From NCBI GenBank assembly GCA_020428895.1, contig JAGQLZ010000029.1, positions 1 through 6,137 of the forward strand: 6,137 nucleotides of DNA, given 5' to 3'. The position numbers and the translations under genes were made by a program. The stretch is from Candidatus Kaiserbacteria bacterium (GTDB lineage: Bacteria; Patescibacteriota; Minisyncoccia; Phycocordibacterales; UBA918). The notes under the pieces are model-generated. The model was given only the letters and a program-made list of their open reading frames with translations, did not search any database and was not told the DNA's origin. Below, piece by piece: positions 1 to 4,802 of the stretch. Positions within the stretch are counted from its first letter, which is position 1; each line of letters starts with the position of its first letter.

Positions 1-69
1 TGTAAATTAATACAAAAAACCGATAACCATTCAAGCGTGTGAAAAATATACTAAGCGATATTATAAAAA

Positions 70-660
70 TTATATTCCGTTAAACTTATTCATAGTCACC
101 TCCACTCCTTCAGTCACTATTGATGTCATTATTTTTGTAAATTGATCTGCTAAATCAGCTATCTGTTTCTGTTCTTTTTTACCAAATTTACCAAGCACGT
201 GGCGTGACATTTTCTCACCTTTAGGACGTATTGTTTTACCTGTCCAAAAACTAACCGGTGCAATCCCAACTCGCACTCTTATAAAATCCTTACTACCAAG
301 AGCGTCAATGATGGATTGAATGCCGTTATGTCCCCCACTTCCCTTTCCTACAGAAATTTTCACCTCTCCAACCGGTAATGCAACATCGTCATAAACTACC
401 ACCAAATTGCCGACCTCTTCTCGTAGTACCAACTTAGCAACCGCGCTACCACTCTTGTTCATATATGTATCTGGTAATAAACAAGTTAGCTCCTCTCCCG
501 CCAACATTCCTTCATTGATTCGTCCGGAGTATTTACTGGAATTTACCAAACTAGGTAAACCAACTTTCTCTATCAAAGCCTCAACAAAAAACCAACCGAC
601 ATTGTGTCGAGTGTCAGAATATTTCTCACCTGGATTCCCTAAACCTACTAAGTAGTACAT
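70..660 (-). CDS. pth: Peptidyl-tRNA hydrolase (Pth)
   Basis: Cytosolic esterase of the bacterial Pth family. It cleaves peptidyl-tRNAs that drop off stalled ribosomes and so recycles tRNA. The 196-residue product has the usual family length. It opens with the family signature LVGLGNPG (residues 4-11) and carries TRHN (17-20) with the catalytic base His19. Asn9, Asn68 (in YMNKSG), Asp91 (in YDDVALP) and Asn112 (in GSGGHNGI) match the substrate-binding and catalytic residues known from the E. coli enzyme. I chose the ATG at 660 because the conserved fold starts two residues later. The open frame continues upstream to a TTG at 711, but that would add 17 atypical residues and start inside a hairpin. 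The loop at about residues 135-151 (PVSFWTGKTIRPKGEKM) is longer than in E. coli Pth. The gene is transcribed away from lepB and has no Shine-Dalgarno sequence. A TACAAT box ends six nt before the ATG, suggesting a leaderless mRNA. Confidence 0.96.
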   Translation of the reverse strand: MYYLVGLGNPGEKYSDTRHNVGWFFVEALIEKVGLPSLVNSSKYSGRINEGMLAGEELTCLLPDTYMNKSGSAVAKLVLREEVGNLVVVYDDVALPVGEVKISVGKGSGGHNGIQSIIDALGSKDFIRVRVGIAPVSFWTGKTIRPKGEKMSRHVLGKFGKKEQKQIADLADQFTKIMTSIVTEGVEVTMNKFNGI

Positions 661-666
661 GAATGT

Positions 667-672
667 ATTGTA
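667..672 (-). promoter_or_regulatory. Candidate -10 box of pth, leaderless arrangement
   Basis: On the minus strand TACAAT occupies 672 down to 667, followed by six nt (ACATTC) and then the ATG at 660. A start point about 7 nt after a -10 box would fall on the A of the ATG, giving a leaderless transcript. No good -35 is visible at 17-18 nt spacing, where the sequence is only AT-rich. The 11-mer TACAATACATT recurs before ybeY at 2976-2986, which supports it as a promoter element. Assignment is by pattern only. Confidence 0.45.
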
Positions 673-696
673 CACGAAAGCTTTAAATAAATTTAA

Positions 697-735
697 AAAA
701 TTAGCACGCAAACCGAAGGTTTGCGTGCTAATTTT
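697..735. repeat. Perfect 18-bp inverted repeat between divergent pth and lepB promoters
   Basis: The left arm at 697-714 and right arm at 718-735 are exact reverse complements, separated by the 3-nt spacer GAA. The stem core is TTAGCACGCAAACC, and the outer ends are A-rich/T-rich. On the minus strand the arm is followed by a T run (TTTTTT), so as RNA it resembles an intrinsic terminator in that direction. However, it sits between two divergent gene starts, where there is no upstream minus-strand gene to terminate. It may be a bidirectional insulator, the end of an undetected antisense transcript, or a regulator-binding palindrome. The structure is certain; the role is not. Confidence 0.8.
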
Positions 736-742
736 AGTAAAT

Positions 743-771
743 TTGTTTTCACTCTCGATTTAAATTATAAT
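743..771 (+). promoter_or_regulatory. Sigma70-type promoter of lepB
   Basis: A -35-like TTGTTT (743-748) and a consensus -10 TATAAT (766-771) are separated by 17 nt. The expected start point is near 778, giving a leader of about 11 nt to the ATG at 789. GAGG at 772-775 would lie upstream of that start point and 13 nt from the ATG, so it is unlikely to act as a ribosome binding site. The promoter would drive lepB and the HisRS-like gene. Confidence 0.6.
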
Positions 772-788
772 GAGGTAAATTTAGAGCT

Positions 789-1427
789 ATGCAGATGTTC
801 AACAAGAGAAAAAATTTGTCCGAAGAAAGCAACAACACACTTGAGGAACAACCTCTTGAGGAAAAAGAAAATGCCTTAATTGAAATTGTTCGTTTTTCCA
901 TCATCGCTCTTATTATTGTCATCCCGATTCGAATGTTTATTGCTCAACCATTTATTGTATCTGGCGAATCAATGGTTGAAACTTTTCAAAATGGTGAATA
1001 TTTAATAGTTGACCAAGTTAGTTATCGCTTTAACGAACCTAAACGTGGTGATGTGGTTATTTTCCGTTACCCAATTGACCCATCAAAATTCTTTATTAAA
1101 AGAATTATTGGACTTCCTGGTGACGAAATTATTATAAAAGACGATACCATTACTATATATAATGAGAAAAACCCAGACGGTATGGTCCTAGATGAGCCAT
1201 ATATTACTCCAATGACCAATAGCCCAGACGAAAAAAAAGAACTGGGCGAACGTGAATACTTTGTAATGGGAGACAATCGCAACCACAGTTCTGACTCACG
1301 TGCATGGGGAGTTTTAATGGAAGACAGAATTATTGGTCGCGCCATCCTCCGACTATATCCATTACAAACACTGGATTATTTACCGGGTGCATCTGAATAC
1401 ACAAACGTTACTAGTTCTTCATCATAA
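789..1427 (+). CDS. lepB: Signal peptidase I (LepB/SipS type)
   Basis: Membrane-bound serine protease of family S26 that removes signal peptides from Sec- and Tat-exported proteins on the outer face of the cytoplasmic membrane. The 212-residue protein has a charged, cytosolic N-terminus (1-29), one hydrophobic membrane segment (about 31-51), and then the family boxes in order. Box B is SGESM with nucleophile Ser61. Box C is around KRGDVVIF (85-92). Box D is KRIIGLPGD with the general base Lys104. Box E is GDNRNHSSDSR (161-171). The length is that of compact Gram-positive-type enzymes rather than the longer E. coli LepB. The start may be ATG 789 or ATG 795 (third codon); 789 is kept, though neither has a Shine-Dalgarno sequence. 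The last residues are a Thr/Ser-rich tail. The HisRS-like gene follows after 7 bp, so the two are probably co-transcribed. Confidence 0.96.
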   Translation: MQMFNKRKNLSEESNNTLEEQPLEEKENALIEIVRFSIIALIIVIPIRMFIAQPFIVSGESMVETFQNGEYLIVDQVSYRFNEPKRGDVVIFRYPIDPSKFFIKRIIGLPGDEIIIKDDTITIYNEKNPDGMVLDEPYITPMTNSPDEKKELGEREYFVMGDNRNHSSDSRAWGVLMEDRIIGRAILRLYPLQTLDYLPGASEYTNVTSSSS

Positions 1428-1434
1428 TATTAAT

Positions 1435-2610
1435 ATGAGCAATTTAACCTCAACGGACTTTCTAAAGACAGCATCACAAACCGCTGAATACTTTGGTTTT
1501 AGATCAATTGACACTCTTAAAAAAGATAAAGCTTGTCGAAATTGTGAACGTAATCTAAAAGATAATTCTTCAGCAAACGACCGGAAAACTGACTCTCTTT
1601 TTGGTCTACTCACCGGAGGCGCTACCGCTTTTTGTGAAGCTAAATTGCACGGCTTAAAAGGACCAGTACTTTTTTATACTCATGAACAAGTACCTCGTAC
1701 TGGTGAATCAGCTTTCAGTTTTCATATTTTTAATGTTGAAAAAAGTATTAGTGAAGCAATTCTCATTCACACAATTAAGGCACTAATGGACGATCTTGGA
1801 TACCACAAAAATTTCATCCGAATTAATTCTCTTGGTGACAGAGACTCTTCTACTCGTTACACTAGAGAGTTAACCAACTATCTAAAGAAAAGATTAGACC
1901 TGATGCCACCTACCGCTCGTGAGCTCATGAAAGAACATCCGATTAATTCTTTATTGCATTTGCTAGAAAAAGAACATGAATTAGGTTACAAGAGTCCTAA
2001 TCCAATGGAATACTTAAGCGATCAAAGTCGCAAGCATTTCCGAGAAATTATTGAATATCTTGATATGAGTGACACTAGCTACGAAATTGATCCAAAAATG
2101 ATAGGTCATCAAGATTGTTACAGTGAAGCTATGTTCTCAGTTGAATTACCTGAAGACTCTTATCCAGAAGACGAAGCTCCAATTACTGTTCGTGGTGGAC
2201 GCTATGACCACTTTATTAAGAGCAAAACTGACCTTAAAACTAACGCAGCTGGAGCAGTAGTGGTTCTAAAAAACAGCAAGGCTCCACAAAGATCACCTCG
2301 AATTAAACTCGACAATCCATCTACTTACGTAGTACAACTTGGTTTTGGACCAAAGGTACGCAGTCTAATGCTAATTGATACCTTACGCAAAGCTAACATA
2401 TCTGTTTTACAAGACCTTGCTAATGACTCTCTATCAGACCAATTACGAACTGCTGAAGCGTCTGGAGTCAAACATACTATCATCATCGGACAGAAAGAAT
2501 TTGTTGAAGATACCGTGATTCTGCGAGACATGCATGCTCGAAATCAAGAACATATACCAATTGACCAAGTAGTAAGGAGATTAAAACGTTCCGCTGCTGT
2601 AAAAGCTTAA
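1435..2610 (+). CDS. Catalytically degenerate histidyl-tRNA synthetase paralogue
   Basis: A 391-residue protein built like a class II histidyl-tRNA synthetase, with a catalytic-type core (about 1-280) and a His/Gly/Thr/Pro-type anticodon-binding domain (about 296-385). Homology shows in FNVE (99-102), FIRINSLGDRDS (127-138), the stretch from EYLDM to YEIDP (207-220), GGRYD (254-258) and the C-terminal LSDQLRTAEASG...IIIG (333-352). The active site looks lost by eye alignment. The motif 2 FRYE position reads YTHE (81-84). The HisA signature LVRGLDYY reads MIGHQDCY (222-229). Motif 3 GLERL reads VLKNS (277-281). The class II arginines therefore become Thr82, Gly224 and Asn280. A CxxC lies at 34-37. 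The ATG at 1435 is used because the 34 codons upstream overlap lepB and show no similarity. A true hisS is expected elsewhere. HisZ is an unlikely identity because HisZ usually lacks the anticodon domain. Inferred role: tRNA binding, sensing or regulation, not aminoacylation. Confidence 0.85.
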   Translation: MSNLTSTDFLKTASQTAEYFGFRSIDTLKKDKACRNCERNLKDNSSANDRKTDSLFGLLTGGATAFCEAKLHGLKGPVLFYTHEQVPRTGESAFSFHIFNVEKSISEAILIHTIKALMDDLGYHKNFIRINSLGDRDSSTRYTRELTNYLKKRLDLMPPTARELMKEHPINSLLHLLEKEHELGYKSPNPMEYLSDQSRKHFREIIEYLDMSDTSYEIDPKMIGHQDCYSEAMFSVELPEDSYPEDEAPITVRGGRYDHFIKSKTDLKTNAAGAVVVLKNSKAPQRSPRIKLDNPSTYVVQLGFGPKVRSLMLIDTLRKANISVLQDLANDSLSDQLRTAEASGVKHTIIIGQKEFVEDTVILRDMHARNQEHIPIDQVVRRLKRSAAVKA

Positions 2611-2627
2611 ACTGACTCCAAACAGGC

Positions 2628-2656
2628 TTGCTTTTTTGACGGGTAAATGATATTCT
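2628..2656 (+). promoter_or_regulatory. Extended -10 promoter of rpsU
   Basis: TTGCTT (2628-2633) is followed 17 nt later by TATTCT (2651-2656), preceded by TGA (2648-2650), which makes an extended -10 element. The predicted start point near 2663 leaves only about five nt before the ATG at 2668. A second TTGACG at 2636-2641 matches a -35 better but has no -10 at proper spacing. A separate promoter here would uncouple bS21 from the gene upstream. Confidence 0.5.
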
Positions 2657-2667
2657 CTTGCGCATCT

Positions 2668-2913
2668 ATGGCTATTAATGTTCAAGTAGAAAAGAATAAT
2701 CAGGAAAGCAGTGCCAACGTAATCCGACGTTTTACCAAGCGTGTTCAGGGTTCAGGTATCATTCCGCGTATGCGAGGCAATCGTTATTTTTCACGTATCA
2801 AAAGTCGAAACGTACAAAAGCAAGCTCGTTTAAAAAAGCTTGATAAAAAAGAAAAATACGAAACTTTAGTAAAGTTAGGCAAAATTCAAGAATTCCGCGG
2901 TCGCCGACGTTAA
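2668..2913 (+). CDS. rpsU: Small ribosomal subunit protein bS21
   Basis: An 81-residue, very basic protein of the bS21 family, which sits on the 30S platform near the anti-Shine-Dalgarno end of 16S rRNA. The family pattern shows in NVIRRFTKRVQGSGIIPRMR (17-36, matching the ALRRF...AGVL...R core of E. coli bS21), NRYF (38-41) and a lysine/arginine-rich C-terminal helix ending in RGRRR. The start is placed at ATG 2668 because the protein then begins with the conserved short lead into the RRF core. An in-frame ATG at 2647 would add seven hydrophobic residues and lies inside the promoter. The tail extends a few residues beyond E. coli bS21 and includes YETLVKLGKI, as I recall for CPR-type homologues. 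There is no Shine-Dalgarno sequence. The gene lies between its own promoter and a strong terminator, so it is probably monocistronic. Confidence 0.92.
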   Translation: MAINVQVEKNNQESSANVIRRFTKRVQGSGIIPRMRGNRYFSRIKSRNVQKQARLKKLDKKEKYETLVKLGKIQEFRGRRR

Positions 2914-2928
2914 GAAAAAATGAAGATT

Positions 2929-2972
2929 TGCAACAAAAAACACCATTGTTCACAATGGTGTTTTTTGTTGCA
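2929..2972. terminator. Strong bidirectional rho-independent terminator after rpsU
   Basis: A perfect 20-bp stem (2929-2948 with 2953-2972) has a TTCA loop. The core is CACCATTG/CAATGGTG, followed on the plus strand by six T (2961-2966) and preceded by six A, so it can terminate on either strand. It starts 15 nt after the rpsU stop and separates rpsU from ybeY. Confidence 0.9.
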
Positions 2973-2981
2973 TGATACAAT
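2973..2981 (+). promoter_or_regulatory. Extended -10 promoter of ybeY-ftsA
   Basis: TGATACAAT (2973-2981) is an extended -10 (TGN then TACAAT) directly after the rpsU terminator hairpin. The spacing predicts a start point near 2988, six nt before the ybeY ATG. No -35 hexamer is clear at 16-18 nt, as is common for extended -10 promoters. The following bases repeat the pth upstream sequence (TACAATACATT). Confidence 0.55.
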
Positions 2982-2993
2982 ACATTACCTAGT

Positions 2994-3389
2994 ATGCCGA
3001 AAAGAAACAATATTTCCTACACTGAATGTAGCACCATAAAGTCCTATCCAAATCATCCTTACCAAAAAATTAAGGAAGCGATTTTAGGTAAACAATATAA
3101 TCTCACTTTAACTTTTGTTGGCACTGATCGTGCTAAAAATTTAAATAAACAATACCGAAACAAAACTTATACTCCTAACGTACTATCTTTCCCACTCGAT
3201 GATATGGTCGGAGAAATATTTATTTGCCCATCCGTAGCCTTTAAAGAAGCTCATGAGTACAATCTCACCAAAGAAGGTTACGTAGCTTTTTTGTTTATCC
3301 ACGGTTGTTTGCATTTGAAAGGCTACCCGCATGGCGATACAATGGAAAGATTGGAACGCACTTTTGTTAAGAAATTTAAAATCGTTTAG
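2994..3389 (+). CDS. ybeY: Endoribonuclease / rRNA maturation factor YbeY
   Basis: A 131-residue metalloprotein of the YbeY (UPF0054) family, implicated in 16S rRNA 3'-end maturation and 70S quality control. The zinc site is the signature HGCLHLKGYPH (103-113), with ligands His103, His107 and His113. Upstream are LNKQYRNKTYTPNVLSFP (50-67), matching the usual LN..YR...TDVLSFP region with its conserved arginine (Arg55), and GEIFIC (73-78), matching GDI.IC. Asn62 replaces the aspartate commonly found in TDVLSFP. The protein is shorter than E. coli YbeY (about 155 residues), mainly at the ends. The ATG at 2994 follows a near-leaderless promoter and is the only sensible start. ftsA begins 20 bp after the TAG stop with no terminator between them, so the two probably form an operon. 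Confidence 0.94.
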   Translation: MPKRNNISYTECSTIKSYPNHPYQKIKEAILGKQYNLTLTFVGTDRAKNLNKQYRNKTYTPNVLSFPLDDMVGEIFICPSVAFKEAHEYNLTKEGYVAFLFIHGCLHLKGYPHGDTMERLERTFVKKFKIV

Positions 3390-3409
3390 TGAGCAACCAG
3401 TAAATTAAT

Positions 3410-4579
3410 ATGGCAGATCAAATTATTGCAGGAATCGATGTCGGAACCTACCAAGTTAAGGTAGCGGTTGTTCGTATTCCTAAAAATAAAAAGGATCGCT
3501 CACTACCTCAGATTATTGGAACTGGTTTTGCTGAAAGTCGTGGTCTACGAAATGGTTACATCATTAATGAAAGTGACGTAGCTAGGAGTGTCCATAGTGC
3601 TATCATTCAAGCTGAAAAATCAGCCGGTGTGCCTATAAAACGAGCTTACGTTTCCATCGGTAGCGTTGGTATTGATGAATTAGTATCACGTGGAGAAATT
3701 ATTACCTCACGTGCTGATTCTGAGATTACTGCCGTTGATGTTGAAAAAGCAATGCAAGATAGTGAAGATCGTATCTCTGAACAAATTCCTAACCGAAAAG
3801 TTATTCATGCTATCCCTTTACGCTTCTCCATTGATGGCGAACCAGTACTTGGCAAACCGCACGGCATGCATGGTACTAAACTAGAAGTTGAAACCCTTTT
3901 TATAACCACTTTTGAGCAACATCTAAATGACCTTATTTCAGCGATTGAAGGTACTGGTGTCTATGTTGAAGATGTAATGGCTTCACCTATCGCTGCCAGT
4001 TTTGTGATGCTTAATAAGGCTCAAAAACGTGCTGGTTGTGTCTTGGCTAATATCGGAGCCGAAACAGTCTCGATGGTGGTATTTGAAGATAGTATTCCTA
4101 TATCACTAAAAATATTCCCAATTGGATCTAACGACATTACAAATGACATTGCTCTGGGAATGAAAATACCACTTGAGGAAGCAGAAAAAATAAAGCGTGG
4201 TTCAGCATTTGGCACCAACTATCCAAAGAAAAAATTGGACGAAATAATTGCAGCCAGATTGACTGATATTTTTGAATTAATTGATGTACAGCTAAAGAAA
4301 ATTAAAAAAGATGGCATGTTGCCAGCTGGGATTATTCTAACCGGTGGAGGATCGAGTATTGCTACCATTCAAGATTTAGCCAAAGCTTCACTTCGCCTTC
4401 CTTCACGAATTGCTAAACTCGATGTCGGTAAAAACACTAAGGTTCGTGACGCTTCTTGGGCCGTAGCATACGGTTTATGTATGTGGGGATCTAGTAGTGA
4501 CTATGATTCAACTCAGATTGGTATGACTAAACAAACCAAGCAATCTTTATTAACTTGGTTAAGTCAATTTCTCCCATAA
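3410..4579 (+). CDS. ftsA: Cell division protein FtsA
   Basis: Actin-family protein that tethers FtsZ filaments to the membrane and recruits later divisome proteins. The 389-residue product starts with the phosphate-1 motif GIDVGTYQVKVAV (8-20). The SHS2/1C region follows (about 85-170), with VSIGSVGIDEL and RKVIHAIPLRFSIDG as landmarks. The phosphate-2 position is at 211-225 (LANIGAETVSMVVF), and the adenosine motif ILTGGGSS is at 309-316. A C-terminal amphipathic segment, SLLTWLSQFLP (379-389), fits the membrane-targeting helix. In phosphate 2 the usual aspartate (as in VDIGGGT) is Asn214 and GGGT becomes GAET, which may weaken nucleotide hydrolysis while sparing binding; that is inference. 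The length is slightly below E. coli FtsA (420). The gene is preceded by ybeY (20-bp gap, no Shine-Dalgarno) and followed by a probable terminator and ftsZ. Confidence 0.95.
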   Translation: MADQIIAGIDVGTYQVKVAVVRIPKNKKDRSLPQIIGTGFAESRGLRNGYIINESDVARSVHSAIIQAEKSAGVPIKRAYVSIGSVGIDELVSRGEIITSRADSEITAVDVEKAMQDSEDRISEQIPNRKVIHAIPLRFSIDGEPVLGKPHGMHGTKLEVETLFITTFEQHLNDLISAIEGTGVYVEDVMASPIAASFVMLNKAQKRAGCVLANIGAETVSMVVFEDSIPISLKIFPIGSNDITNDIALGMKIPLEEAEKIKRGSAFGTNYPKKKLDEIIAARLTDIFELIDVQLKKIKKDGMLPAGIILTGGGSSIATIQDLAKASLRLPSRIAKLDVGKNTKVRDASWAVAYGLCMWGSSSDYDSTQIGMTKQTKQSLLTWLSQFLP

Positions 4580-4582
4580 GAT

Positions 4583-4613
4583 AATATACCCTTATATTTA
4601 AGGATATATTTTT
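4583..4613 (+). terminator. AT-rich intrinsic terminator after ftsA
   Basis: A 12-bp stem (4583-4594 with 4599-4610) has a TATT loop and a single C-A mismatch. It is followed by T residues to 4613, starts four nt after the ftsA stop, and contains CCTTA/TAAGG near the loop. The stem is GC-poor, so termination may be partial. It implies that ftsZ needs its own promoter. Confidence 0.55.
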
Positions 4614-4696
4614 AATAAACGATACTTCAAGAAACCAAAATATTATTTTTGAAAAACACTTATAAGTAGGTCCGTCAATCACACGATTCATAATTA

Positions 4697-4712
4697 TGTC
4701 AATATGGTGACA
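4697..4712. promoter_or_regulatory. Operator-like palindrome TGTCA-N6-TGACA upstream of ftsZ
   Basis: TGTCA (4697-4701) and TGACA (4708-4712) are perfect inverted half sites six nt apart, a spacing typical of dimeric helix-turn-helix repressor sites. The right half site overlaps the possible -35 element GTGACA (4707-4712). Immediately upstream, CATAATTATG (4689-4698) is itself a perfect palindrome. No regulator gene is in the window, and five-base arms can arise by chance. Confidence 0.3.
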
Positions 4713-4735
4713 GATGAATTTAGCCCGTGTATTAT
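4707..4735 (+). promoter_or_regulatory. Possible ftsZ promoter
   Basis: GTGACA (4707-4712) and TATTAT (4730-4735) are 17 nt apart, predicting a start near 4742 and a leader of about 60 nt to ftsZ. A perfect TATAAT also lies at 4796-4801, but it abuts the ftsZ ATG at 4803. Its start point would fall inside the gene, so it cannot supply the full message. Confidence 0.35.
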
Positions 4736-4800
4736 TATGCTACTTAGACATGACGCGGTTCAGGGGTGGGCAACGTCATCGAGGTAGTATTAAATTATAA
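4714..4800 (+). CDS. Possible 28-codon small ORF abutting ftsZ
   Basis: ATG at 4714 opens 28 codons ending in TAA at 4798-4800, two nt before the ftsZ ATG. The predicted peptide is basic; its second half starts at an internal ATG (4750) and reads [16 protein letters not shown]. The internal ATG lies about 8 nt after the start point predicted from the candidate promoter, matching the short leaders seen elsewhere in the window. The tight spacing to ftsZ would suit translational coupling or a leader peptide. No family is recognised. An open frame this short is not rare by chance in such DNA, so this is only a candidate. Confidence 0.2.
   Translation: MNLARVLLCYLDMTRFRGGQRHRGSIKL
4750..4779 (+). 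promoter_or_regulatory. Hairpin in the ftsZ leader
   Basis: ATGACG (4750-4755) pairs exactly with CGTCAT (4774-4779) around an 18-nt, G-rich loop. This patch is visibly richer in G and C than the flanking intergenic DNA. GGGC at 4768-4771 could instead pair with GCCC at 4723-4726, giving two alternative folds. It lacks a T run and so is not a terminator. It may be a leader RNA element or part of the small ORF. Confidence 0.3.
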
Positions 4801-4802
4801 TT

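Noticed and set aside
661..711. N-terminal extension of Pth from a TTG codon at 711
   Set aside because: The added 17 residues do not resemble Pth, the TTG lies inside the intergenic hairpin, and the ATG at 660 gives the normal family length and a matching -10 box.
1333..1434. N-terminal extension of the HisRS-like protein starting inside lepB
   Set aside because: These 34 codons are an out-of-frame overlap with the conserved end of lepB. The ATG at 1435 gives a normal protein start 7 bp after the lepB stop.
2601..2640. Weak terminator after the HisRS-like gene (T run at 2632-2637)
   Set aside because: Only a four-base pairing (AAGC/GCTT) can be formed before the T run, too weak to call. 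The T run is better explained as part of the rpsU promoter spacer.
2647..2667. Upstream ATG for rpsU
   Set aside because: It would add MIFSCAS, which is not seen in bS21, and it overlaps the extended -10 box.
4796..4801. Consensus TATAAT as the main ftsZ promoter
   Set aside because: Only one base separates it from the ATG at 4803, so transcription would begin inside the gene and lose the start codon. No -35 is present at 17 nt.
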